Source: Bacillus sp. es.036
Lineage (GTDB): Bacteria; Bacillota; Bacilli; Bacillales; Guptibacillaceae
Direction of reading: 5' to 3'
Assembly: GCF_002563635.1 (NCBI RefSeq)
Contig: NZ_PDIZ01000001.1
Span: 3,224,001-3,288,000 of the forward strand
Length of the DNA: 64,000 nt
The notes below the pieces were generated by a model that was not told the origin of the DNA, did no database searches, and was given only the letters and a program-made list of their open reading frames with translations. A program made the translations under genes and the position numbers. Position 1 is the stretch's first letter. Each line of letters begins with the position of its first letter. Positions 27,452-34,793 of the stretch are shown here, one piece after another.

Positions 27452-29275
27452 TTACTTCGCATACAACAACTCTTTTTCAGATTCAACCCGATTATGTGCA
27501 ATATCCAAAGCCCTCTCTCTAACACCTAACTTATCCATATCCTCAAACCGACCAACAAAATCCATCACAACATTCAAATCCGCATTAATCGACTTCCCAA
27601 CATAAATCTTCGGATAAATCTGCTCATCATGAACCTCATCTTTTCCAAGAAGCTCTTCATACAACTTCTCACCAGGTCGCACACCAGCAAATTGAATTCC
27701 AATTTCATCAACGGAGTAACCGGATAATTTAATGAGGTTTTCTGCAAGATCGACAATCTTAACCGGCTCACCCATATCAAGAACGAAAATCTCTCCGCCT
27801 TGTGCCATGGCGCCAGCTTGAATGACTAGTCTCGAAGCTTCAGGGATTGTCATAAAGTAACGAACCATATCCGGATGCGTTACGGTAACTGGGCCACCTT
27901 TTTGTATTTGCTTCTTAAAGAGTGGAATGACACTACCACGGCTTCCTAGAACGTTACCGAAACGAACGGCTACGAATCTTGTTGCGCTGATCTTGTCCAT
28001 TTGTTGCACAATCATTTCCGCAAGTCGTTTCGTTGCGCCCATCACGCTTGTCGGGTTAACGGCTTTATCTGTTGAAACCATCACGAATGTATCAACATCT
28101 GCATCGCTTGCGGCTTCGGCAACATTTTTCGTTCCAATCACGTTATTTTTCACCGATTCATGGGGGTTTGCTTCCATTAAAGGAACGTGTTTATGAGCTG
28201 CGGCATGATAGACAACGTTTGGACGGTGTGTTTTCATCACTTCACCAAGACGTTCGCGGTCCTGTACATCTGCGATCACTGGAATGAAGGTAATGGTATC
28301 ACCGTATGTATTGCGGAGCTCCATTTCAATTGTATAAATGCTGTTTTCACCGTGACCAAGTAGAATCATCTGATCTGGATTGAACTTCGAAACCTGGCGA
28401 CAGATTTCAGATCCGATCGATCCACCGGCACCTGTAACGAGCACTGTTTTTCCAGTGAGCGTTTCTGCTATGTTATCTGTATCCAATTTAATTGGTTCAC
28501 GGCCTAATAAATCTTCTACTTTTACATTACGGAAGCTATTGATCGATAATTTACCAGTCATTAAATCTTCAATCATTGGAATGATTTGTGTTTTCGCTGT
28601 TGTTTTTGAGCATTCTTCATAGATACGTTTCATCTCACCTTTAGAAAGAGATGGAATCGCAATAACGATATTATCGATTTCAAGTTTTCTCACTTGTTCT
28701 TCGATATCATCCGTCGATCCAAGAACAGGAACACCCATAATTTCTAAGTTTTGCTTTCGGATATCATCATCAATAAAGCCAATTGGATTCAAGTCTGAAT
28801 CCACACTTTGTCTTAATTGCCTGACGATCATCCGACCTGCTGATCCAGCGCCGATGACGAGAACACGCTTTTTCTTGTTTTTCGTATTCATATACGTATC
28901 GCGGAACATGCGCCATGCGAAGCGTGATCCACCGATAAGCAACATATGAATCATCCATGTAATTGATAGCGCTCGGAAGTAGATATCCTGCAACATGACG
29001 AACTGCGCTAGTGCTGCTAGGGCTATCGAGAACGTCACAACTCTGAAAATGACGACTAGCTCCCCAATACTCGCATACTGCCACGCTCGTTTATATAGCT
29101 TGTAATAGTATGAAAAGAAATGATGACCAAGTAAAAGTACAATTGAGCTTGCAATAATCGGTTTTGATGATAGAAAATCGTTATAATTTAAAAGAAAGCT
29201 ACTAATAAAAATCGCAAAAGCTACAATCAATGAATCTATCACGATTAACGACGATAACCGCTTTCGATAAGTCAC
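27452..29275 (-). CDS. EpsC/PglF-type UDP-GlcNAc 4,6-dehydratase
   Basis: The 607-residue product has four N-terminal membrane segments (about 12-120). A CoA-binding-like Rossmann domain follows (VLVIGAGSAGRMIVRQL), then the SDR catalytic domain with VTGAGGSIGSEICRQ at about residue 285. The active-site segment reads SVMGATKRLAE, with Met in the usual Tyr place, as in PglF-type dehydratases. It converts UDP-GlcNAc to the 4-keto-6-deoxy sugar at the membrane. GTG at 29275 was chosen because it directly follows the stop of the 50-residue ORF. It is the first sugar-making gene of the operon. Confidence 0.94.
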   Translation of the reverse strand: MTYRKRLSSLIVIDSLIVAFAIFISSFLLNYNDFLSSKPIIASSIVLLLGHHFFSYYYKLYKRAWQYASIGELVVIFRVVTFSIALAALAQFVMLQDIYFRALSITWMIHMLLIGGSRFAWRMFRDTYMNTKNKKKRVLVIGAGSAGRMIVRQLRQSVDSDLNPIGFIDDDIRKQNLEIMGVPVLGSTDDIEEQVRKLEIDNIVIAIPSLSKGEMKRIYEECSKTTAKTQIIPMIEDLMTGKLSINSFRNVKVEDLLGREPIKLDTDNIAETLTGKTVLVTGAGGSIGSEICRQVSKFNPDQMILLGHGENSIYTIEMELRNTYGDTITFIPVIADVQDRERLGEVMKTHRPNVVYHAAAHKHVPLMEANPHESVKNNVIGTKNVAEAASDADVDTFVMVSTDKAVNPTSVMGATKRLAEMIVQQMDKISATRFVAVRFGNVLGSRGSVIPLFKKQIQKGGPVTVTHPDMVRYFMTIPEASRLVIQAGAMAQGGEIFVLDMGEPVKIVDLAENLIKLSGYSVDEIGIQFAGVRPGEKLYEELLGKDEVHDEQIYPKIYVGKSINADLNVVMDFVGRFEDMDKLGVRERALDIAHNRVESEKELLYAK

Positions 29276-29428
29276 TTACTTGCACCCCACTTTTGATTTT
29301 GTCATACGCTCTTCAATCGATCGATTTAACAACCCCTGAATTTCTACCAGCTTCTGATCTGGCGCATCCTGCTTAATGTACCGAATGGCTTTTCGAATCG
29401 ACTTTGGTAATTGATCCGTCCCCTTCAT
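29276..29428 (-). CDS. Small 50-residue protein between EPS kinase and dehydratase genes
   Basis: From ATG at 29428 the frame gives MKGTDQLPKSIRKAIRYIKQ, then DAPDQKLVEIQGLLNRSIEE and RMTKSKVGCK. It is basic and predicted mostly helical. A GGAG site sits at the right distance. Its TAA is followed without gap by the GTG of the dehydratase gene, an arrangement typical of translational coupling. I do not recognise the family; similar small helical ORFs can modulate kinases or be SinI-like, but nothing in the sequence proves this. Confidence 0.6.
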   Translation of the reverse strand: MKGTDQLPKSIRKAIRYIKQDAPDQKLVEIQGLLNRSIEERMTKSKVGCK

Positions 29429-29489
29429 TTCACCACTCCCCCCTTTTAATGACGGTGACTTAAGACGCGCGCCTTAAGTCACGCGATTC

Positions 29490-29523
29490 TCCCAAAAAAA
29501 TACTTCTCTAAAGAAGTATTTTC
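29490..29523 (-). terminator. Terminator or attenuator after the tyrosine kinase gene
   Basis: On the minus strand AATACTTC, a 6-nt loop and GAAGTATT are followed by seven Ts. It lies directly after the kinase stop and before the small ORF, so it probably attenuates the rest of the eps operon. Confidence 0.75.
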
Positions 29524-29527
29524 TTAT

Positions 29528-30238
29528 TTATTTCTGCGCGTAGTAGTAATAATAGCTACCGTCTTTCATCTTCTTACGGTTAAGCACAACGCCAAGCAGC
29601 TTCCCCTTTGCTGAATCAAGGCGTTCTTTTGCCTTTACCACTGCTTCTCTTTCAGTTGTCCCACTGCTAATCACAAGTACGGTTCCCTGAACTTTATTCG
29701 CAAGAATTTGTGCATCTGCCACCGCAAGTATTGGAGGACAGTCGAAGAGTATAATGTCATAGTACGTAAGTGCCTCTTCGATGAGCGCATCCATTGCTTT
29801 TGAACCTAGAAGTTCTGATGGATTGGGTGGAACAGGTCCACTTGTTAGCACGTCTAGATTCGGTACTTCTGTTGCAGTCGTTACTTCTGTCAGCTCCGCC
29901 TGGCGCGTCAGGACGTTGGTAAGTCCTCTCGTGTTCATGACGCGGAACGTATAGTGAACAGTCGGTTTACGAAGGTCAGTATCAGCAATCAAAACCTTTT
30001 TTCCTTGCTGTGCGAGCACAACGCCAAGGTTCGCGATCGTTGTGGATTTCCCTTCCATCGGTCCGGAAGAGGTAACCATGATCGTACGCATGTCTTCTTC
30101 CACAGAAGCAAATTGAATATTCGTTCGGATCGTACGGTATTGCTCCGCGATTGGAGACTTTGGATTTTGGTGAGTAAGTAGACTTCTTTCCTTACTCACG
30201 TTAACGGAACCTCTCTCTTTACGACTCAACTGCTTCAC
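29528..30238 (-). CDS. CpsD/CapB-type BY-kinase (EpsB-like)
   Basis: The 236-residue product has Walker A SGPMEGKSTTIANLG, Walker A' LIADTDLRKP and Walker B ILFDCPP. The C-terminal tyrosine cluster reads DGSYYYYYAQK. These bacterial tyrosine kinases autophosphorylate the cluster and, with their membrane partner, set polysaccharide chain length and export. The start overlaps the Wzz-like gene by 20 bp, and that protein would be its activator. The matching PHP-type phosphatase gene lies about 1 kb upstream. Confidence 0.95.
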   Translation of the reverse strand: MKQLSRKERGSVNVSKERSLLTHQNPKSPIAEQYRTIRTNIQFASVEEDMRTIMVTSSGPMEGKSTTIANLGVVLAQQGKKVLIADTDLRKPTVHYTFRVMNTRGLTNVLTRQAELTEVTTATEVPNLDVLTSGPVPPNPSELLGSKAMDALIEEALTYYDIILFDCPPILAVADAQILANKVQGTVLVISSGTTEREAVVKAKERLDSAKGKLLGVVLNRKKMKDGSYYYYYAQK

Positions 30239-30977
30239 CCCTTACTGACTTTTTGCCTTTTTTCTTCGTGATGCCTGCTTCGCGATCTTCAATGACAGCG
30301 ATTGTACCTAGAACTGGTACGCCAAGAACTTTTTCAATATCTTCTTCAGTTTTAATCGTGTTATCCAGGTATTCAAGTAAGAATGCAAGTCCAACACCAA
30401 CCATTAAGCCTACTACTAATGCAATTGCCATGTTTAGGACCGGATTTGGATTCACTGGCGAAGGTGTGCCTTCAAAGCCAGCTTTTGAAAGAATGCTAAC
30501 GTTATCGACGTTCATGATGTTGCTAATTTCTTTTTCAAATACGCTTGCTGTTGTATTGGCAATATCAACCGCGACTGCAGGATCAGGATCTGTCACAGAT
30601 AATGAAACAACCTGAGAGTTTTGCGCGTTGCTTACTGAAATCTTATTATTAAGTGCGCTTGTTGTCATATCAAGTGAAAGTTCTTCTTTTACATCGTCTA
30701 GTATCGTTGGACTTTTAATAATGACGCTATATGTATTAATAAGGTCCACGTTGGTTTTAATCTGGTTATAATCGAATCCATTTTCGGAATCTGCTTTTTG
30801 GTTTACTAAAATTTGGGTTGAAGTTTCATAAATTGGAGTAAGAAAGAAATAAGAGACAACACCGCTCGTTGCTGTAGCGAGTAGAGTAATAAGTAGAATG
30901 AGTGCAAGACGTTTTTTGAGTACTTCAAATATTTCCTTTAAACTAATCGTTTCTTCCATAAGGTGCCTCCAACGCAA
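30219..30977 (-). CDS. Wzz/CapA-type chain-length regulator and kinase activator (EpsA-like)
   Basis: The product is about 252 residues with two membrane segments (about 26-46 and 182-202) and a Wzz domain between them (PIYETSTQILVNQKAD...). The cytoplasmic C-terminal tail presumably contacts the kinase. ATG at codon 7 (MEETISLKEIFEVLKKRL), 18 bp inside the frame, fits the family start better than the first one. It is the first gene of the eps operon. A candidate extended -10 promoter lies at 31016 and tandem Spo0A-box-like sites at 31105-31121. Confidence 0.93.
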   Translation of the reverse strand: MRWRHLMEETISLKEIFEVLKKRLALILLITLLATATSGVVSYFFLTPIYETSTQILVNQKADSENGFDYNQIKTNVDLINTYSVIIKSPTILDDVKEELSLDMTTSALNNKISVSNAQNSQVVSLSVTDPDPAVAVDIANTTASVFEKEISNIMNVDNVSILSKAGFEGTPSPVNPNPVLNMAIALVVGLMVGVGLAFLLEYLDNTIKTEEDIEKVLGVPVLGTIAVIEDREAGITKKKGKKSVRGEAVES

Positions 30978-31015
30978 TCGTCATTTATTTTGGTACTGAA
31001 AGAATTACAGTTTTT

Positions 31016-31024
31016 ACTATAACA
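31016..31024 (-). promoter_or_regulatory. Candidate extended -10 promoter of the eps operon
   Basis: The minus strand shows TGTTATAGT, an extended -10 with TATAGT at 31016-31021. The -35 hexamer is poor (TAATTT at 17 nt). A weak -35 suits a promoter that needs an activator. Confidence 0.45.
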
Positions 31025-31104
31025 CAGAAAATCAGTTAAAATTAGGGTTTTTTTTACGTTAAAACCATTAAACCCTTAAATAGTAAGATAGATACATAGA
31101 ACTA

Positions 31105-31121
31105 TGTCGAACACTGTCGAA
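31105..31121. promoter_or_regulatory. Tandem Spo0A-box-like sites upstream of eps
   Basis: TGTCGAA occurs at 31105-31111 and 31115-31121, exactly 10 bp apart, so on the same face of the helix. They lie about 95 bp upstream of the predicted eps transcription start. Confidence 0.55.
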
Positions 31122-31166
31122 GAAAGCGCTTCCTTTACAAAAACTTCACGAAATTTCTTCATAGGA

Positions 31167-31199
31167 AAATCCGCTTATTTTTAGAATAAGCGGATTTTC
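31167..31199 (-). terminator. Terminator after the PHP-type phosphatase gene
   Basis: A 13-bp stem (AAAATCCGCTTAT paired with ATAAGCGGATTTT) with a short loop lies 16 bp beyond the phosphatase stop. It separates that gene from eps on the same strand. Confidence 0.8.
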
Positions 31200-31214
31200 G
31201 TGTTTTATTCTTGC

Positions 31215-31979
31215 TTAAAACAGGCCGAGCACTTTTTTCTTTTTGATGCGTTCAGGAATATCTTTGTCGATCATTCTTCCTTGCACCATTTCTTCCGGAT
31301 TTTCCTGCACTTGATAACGTATCGACATCCCGAGTTCTTTTTCAACGGTCTCATACGCCTCTCTCAAATCAAATGGGCGCGTTGTCGTGTTATGTGAATC
31401 GGATGCGATGAAGTGTGCCAAGTTATGGGAAAGCAAATCAAGCGAGAATTTTTTAATCTTCTTGCCCATTCGTCCCGTTACGCTGGATGCTGTCACCTGA
31501 CTTAGTGAACCTTCTTTAATTAAACGATAGAGCTTTGATGGATCCTCCATGATTTCTCTGTTCCGCTCAGGGTGCACGATAATGGGAACGATCCCTTTTA
31601 GCTGAAGATCAAACAGCAGCTTGTTCGCATAGCGCGGAAGGTGACTCGATGGAAACTCAATCAGCATATAGATGCCTGAGTTGTTCACCGTGAGAAGATC
31701 CACATCAAGATCCTCTTCCATCTCCCCGTAGATTCTCACTTCCTGCCCAGGAAGGATTTCGATGTCGATGCCTTCTCTCGTTAGTTCTTTGTTTAATCGA
31801 TTTACTTCTGTCAGGATGTCCTGAAAGTTGTTATCAAAGCTTCCATTCTTATGATGGGGACTCGCCACGATACGCGTAATCCCTTGAGATTGCGCCTGAC
31901 GCGCCATCTCAAGACTATCATTCAAATCTTTGGCGCCATCATCAATCCCCGGTAGAATGTGACAGTGAATATCAATCAT
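31215..31979 (-). CDS. PHP-type protein-tyrosine phosphatase (YwqE/CpsB-like)
   Basis: The 254-residue product opens with MIDIHCHILPGIDDGAKD and holds ASPHHKNGSF, PIIVHPERNREIMED and FIASDSHNTTTRP, which are the metal-binding His/Asp motifs of PHP phosphatases. YwqE and CpsB remove phosphate from BY-kinases and so control EPS output. It lies upstream of the Wzz/kinase pair but has its own terminator, so it is a separate unit. It is divergent from the LCP gene, and a SinR-like site lies between them at 32038-32053. Confidence 0.94.
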   Translation of the reverse strand: MIDIHCHILPGIDDGAKDLNDSLEMARQAQSQGITRIVASPHHKNGSFDNNFQDILTEVNRLNKELTREGIDIEILPGQEVRIYGEMEEDLDVDLLTVNNSGIYMLIEFPSSHLPRYANKLLFDLQLKGIVPIIVHPERNREIMEDPSKLYRLIKEGSLSQVTASSVTGRMGKKIKKFSLDLLSHNLAHFIASDSHNTTTRPFDLREAYETVEKELGMSIRYQVQENPEEMVQGRMIDKDIPERIKKKKVLGLF

Positions 31980-32037
31980 GCTTTCCTTCCCCTTTCTGTG
32001 CGGTATATTTATATGTTTTTATAAGATCCGACAATGT

Positions 32038-32053
32038 GTTCTTTTTGAAGAAC
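32038..32053. promoter_or_regulatory. SinR-like inverted repeat 3, phosphatase/LCP divergent region
   Basis: GTTCTTTTTGAAGAAC has the same 7-2-7 layout and half-site as the two tapA copies. It is 59 bp upstream of the phosphatase start and about 70 bp upstream of the LCP promoter, so it could control either gene. Confidence 0.55.
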
Positions 32054-32120
32054 GTCTTTTTATGATGTTACCATAATATGAAACTTCATGCATCTTGAAT
32101 CAGTGATTCTCTGGAAGGTA

Positions 32121-32150
32121 TTTACTTTACAAAATAGTTCGACTTATAAT
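32121..32150 (+). promoter_or_regulatory. SigA-type promoter of the LCP gene
   Basis: TTTACT (32121-32126) and a perfect TATAAT (32145-32150) are separated by 18 nt. The predicted leader is about 55 nt. Confidence 0.6.
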
Positions 32151-32210
32151 GAAAGGTAGACTTTTAACCTTTCATTAAGACAACTACTCTATGGAAAGAT
32201 GGAATGTATA

Positions 32211-33116
32211 ATGAAGAAATTCCTTATCATCGTTGGCGTGATTCTCGGCGTTCTTGTCGTAGCCGGTGGTGGCTATGCCTATTACTTATATGACTCTGTG
32301 AAAGACACGGCAAGCGATATACATGAGCCAATTAGTCGGGAAACCTCTAAGCTCCGGACGGAGAAAGTAGAGACAAAGGAAAAAGATCCGATCTCGATTC
32401 TCTTAATGGGCGTTGATGAACGCGAAAATGATCAGGGCCGTTCGGATACGATGATCATGATTACAGTTAACCCAAATGACAATTCAATGATGATGTTTAA
32501 TATTCCTCGCGATACGAGAACGGAAATTATCGGTCGTGGAACAGTAGAGAAAATGAACCATGCGTATGCCTATGGTGGCGTTGAAATGGCAATGGATACG
32601 GTCGAGAACTTCCTCGATGTTCCGATTGACTATTATTTTAAAGTAAACATGGAAGCATTCGAAGATGTGGTATCCGCTTTGAACGGTGTGACAGTAGATA
32701 ATCCATTTGCCTTTGATTATGGTGGCTATACATTTCCTCAAGGTGAAGTAAGCTTAAATGCAGATGAAGCACTTGCTTTCTCTCGCATGCGCTACGAAGA
32801 TCCGAAAGGTGACCTTGGTCGAAACGATCGCCAGCGTGAAATCATTAAAGCGATTATCGACAAAGGTGCAAACGTTGGAAGTATTAACAAAATTGATGAT
32901 TTGCTTGAAGCAGTCGGTAGCAACGTAAAGACGAACATGACGTTTAATGAAATGAATGATATTTTCAAGAACTACAAAGGCGCTCGCAACAACATGGAAA
33001 CGTTCGAGATTGACGGTAGCGGTGAAATGATTGACGGGCTCTGGTATTACATCGTATCTGATCAAGAGAAGCAGTCGATTACGCAGAAGTTGAAAGATCA
33101 TCTTGAACTAAGCTAG
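32211..33116 (+). CDS. LytR-CpsA-Psr (LCP) family glycopolymer ligase
   Basis: From ATG at 32211 the product has 301 residues. It has an N-terminal membrane anchor (FLIIVGVILGVLVVAGGGYAY) and the LCP domain: ISILLMGVDERENDQGRSDT, FNIPRDTRTEI, and MRYEDPKGDLGRNDRQREII with the conserved Arg pair. LCP proteins transfer lipid-linked glycopolymers (teichoic acid, capsule) to peptidoglycan outside the membrane. In this context it may anchor the EPS made by the adjacent operon. ATG at 32199 is in frame but its ribosome site is too close. Confidence 0.93.
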   Translation: MKKFLIIVGVILGVLVVAGGGYAYYLYDSVKDTASDIHEPISRETSKLRTEKVETKEKDPISILLMGVDERENDQGRSDTMIMITVNPNDNSMMMFNIPRDTRTEIIGRGTVEKMNHAYAYGGVEMAMDTVENFLDVPIDYYFKVNMEAFEDVVSALNGVTVDNPFAFDYGGYTFPQGEVSLNADEALAFSRMRYEDPKGDLGRNDRQREIIKAIIDKGANVGSINKIDDLLEAVGSNVKTNMTFNEMNDIFKNYKGARNNMETFEIDGSGEMIDGLWYYIVSDQEKQSITQKLKDHLELS

Positions 33117-33122
33117 CACACT

Positions 33123-33171
33123 AAAAAAAGAAGGCCCCTTCCAATTCGTTTGGAAGGGGCCTTCTTTTTTG
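33123..33171. terminator. Bidirectional terminator
   Basis: AAAAAAGAAGGCCCCTTCCA pairs with TGGAAGGGGCCTTCTTTTTT around a short loop. It ends the LCP gene on the plus strand and the 54-residue ORF on the minus strand. Confidence 0.9.
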
Positions 33172-33336
33172 CTATTCGATTTCTAGTTTCGATAGCGACA
33201 TGTTCTTAGAGAGGATATCGCGAATCTGGTCTATGTACGGCTTTGCTTCGCCTGCCTGCTTCGCTTCGCCTTCAACCTGCTGCACAAATTGCTGTAATTC
33301 ATCCCACATAGGGTTTTGAACCTCTTTCCCTTTCAT
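33172..33336 (-). CDS. Small 54-residue acidic helical protein, unknown
   Basis: From ATG at 33336 the frame reads MKGKEVQNPMWDELQQFVQQ, then VEGEAKQAGEAKPYIDQIRD and ILSKNMSLSKLEIE. A strong GGAGG lies 7 nt upstream and a terminator follows. It is predicted mostly helical and amphipathic. I recognise no family. The strong ribosome site and own terminator make it a likely real gene. Confidence 0.65.
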   Translation of the reverse strand: MKGKEVQNPMWDELQQFVQQVEGEAKQAGEAKPYIDQIRDILSKNMSLSKLEIE

Positions 33337-33680
33337 TTCAAATCCTCCGTTTTCTAGTAAACTATTTTGCGATTATACCATTTATTTCAAGAAGCGCCTA
33401 TATAAAAATTGTTAATTATCTGTAAACTGACTGTAAATGAAGGGCATTTACTAGGATTGTCAATCTTGTAATATGCTCATTTCGGTATATTTGTACCCGT
33501 TCGTGGGTATACTAAAACTAGTAAACGATACAAAATTAGCGTATTTCTTTTCCGCGGAACGACAGACTTTGATAGCGCTATCACGTATAGTAGAGTCAAG
33601 TTTTGCATTTGGATGCTTTCACAGTTTTGATTGATTCTTTATAAATAAATGATCAGGGTTTCTAAAAGGGAGATGAGGAA

Positions 33681-33800
33681 ATGCACTACCAGGAAGAAGG
33701 CAACTTTGCTGTCGGTATGGTATGGGGCGTCTCATTAAGTATTCCTCTCTGGATCGCTTTGTTTGGGTGGGGTAAGATTTTGTTAAGTGTGGTTAGTTGA
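33681..33800 (+). CDS. Small 39-residue membrane protein
   Basis: The frame reads MHYQEEGNFAVGMVWGVSLS, then IPLWIALFGWGKILLSVVS. One membrane segment fills residues 10-38 after a short acidic head. GGGAGATGAGG precedes the ATG, and a hairpin terminator follows at 33813-33844. The family is unknown to me. Confidence 0.6.
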   Translation: MHYQEEGNFAVGMVWGVSLSIPLWIALFGWGKILLSVVS

Positions 33801-33812
33801 GATAGATAGTGA

Positions 33813-33844
33813 AAAGGGCAGTGCGGGTGCACTGTCCTTTTTTT
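33813..33844 (+). terminator. Terminator after the small membrane protein gene
   Basis: GGGCAGTGC, a short loop and GCACTGTCC, followed by seven Ts. Confidence 0.85.
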
Positions 33845-33924
33845 GTTTTATGAGGGGCGGTTGATGTTGAGTAGTACTCGACTGTCCGTGTGGGGTGGAT
33901 TTTGTTTGGGTTTTGTCTTCGAGG

Positions 33925-33948
33925 GGGGTCAGGCTCGCGCCTGACCCC
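33925..33948. repeat. REP-like palindrome (family 2)
   Basis: GGGGTCAGGCTC then GCGCCTGACCCC. It is preceded by a ~45-bp tract (GTGGGGTGGATTTTGTTT...TTTTGTCTT) that is shared with the copy at 36038. Confidence 0.85.
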
Positions 33949-33956
33949 CCTCCTCT

Positions 33957-34793
33957 CTATTTGCTATAAGCAACGATGCCTTCCGTTACATACGTCATAA
34001 GCTTGCGAAGATATGCTGGATCTGAGAGATTGTGATCATCTTCCGTATTTGTCATAAAACCCATTTCAATCAGCATTGTTGGAACTTGAGACCAATTAAA
34101 CCCTGTGATATCACTTCGAAACGAAATGCCGTTCGTATCGATTGACTGATCACGTTGCACAGCGCTGAAGATGACTTTGGATGCTTGAAGGCTTTGTTTA
34201 TGCATGGCATGACCTTCGGCTGGTGTGAGAATATGAAATCCTTTTACGCTGCTATCATTTGATCCATCCGCGTGTAATCGGATAAACAAATCTGCTTGAT
34301 GTTCGTTTGCTATTTCTGCTCTTTCTTTGTTGCTTATATCCACCATGTTCTCCATTCTTGTTAGAACAACGTTAAATCCGTGCTCTGACAGGTATTCTTT
34401 TAAGATCAGAGCTGCTTCGAGCGTTAGTTCATACTCGGGTTTTGCTGTACTGACTCCCCTCGTACCTGAGGAGACTTTTCCTTTCATTTGTTTGCTTCCG
34501 GGAGCAAGGGGCTCTTGATCGTGATTGGCTAGCTGCTGGTGGCCGGGATCGATGACGATGGTAAAGTTTTTCTTAGGACTAGGAGAAGGTAGTGCTCTTT
34601 TGGCTTCTGCTTCTTGTTTAAGAGCTGCTGTCTTTTTTGTTTGATCCTCTTCAAAGGCCGGCTGTCCAGACGTTTGACCCACTTCACTCTGACTTGTATC
34701 CTGCGCGTTATAGAAGTAAAGAAATAAGGATAGCAAGAGGCCAACGAGAATAATTGAGCCAGTTATAATCGCTACTTTTCTTTTGCCTCTCAC
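33957..34793 (-). CDS. N-acetylmuramoyl-L-alanine amidase (Amidase_3), membrane anchored
   Basis: The 278-residue product has an N-terminal membrane anchor (about 8-28) and a Gln/Glu/Lys-rich linker. The Amidase_3 domain follows from about residue 76, with IVIDPGHQQ, IRLHADGSND and MLIEMGFMTN carrying the zinc ligands and catalytic Glu. It cuts the bond between muramic acid and the stem peptide, like CwlD or AmiC. The start at 34793 overlaps the stop of the zinc-ribbon gene upstream by one base, so both form one unit. A REP-like copy lies 9 bp beyond its stop. Confidence 0.92.
   Translation of the reverse strand: MRGKRKVAIITGSIILVGLLLSLFLYFYNAQDTSQSEVGQTSGQPAFEEDQTKKTAALKQEAEAKRALPSPSPKKNFTIVIDPGHQQLANHDQEPLAPGSKQMKGKVSSGTRGVSTAKPEYELTLEAALILKEYLSEHGFNVVLTRMENMVDISNKERAEIANEHQADLFIRLHADGSNDSSVKGFHILTPAEGHAMHKQSLQASKVIFSAVQRDQSIDTNGISFRSDITGFNWSQVPTMLIEMGFMTNTEDDHNLSDPAYLRKLMTYVTEGIVAYSK

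Noticed and set aside
30999..31005. Possible SinR half-site (AAAGAAT) near the eps transcription start
   Set aside because: It has no second half at the 7-2-7 spacing and one mismatch to the consensus. Single 7-mers of this kind are common in AT-rich DNA.
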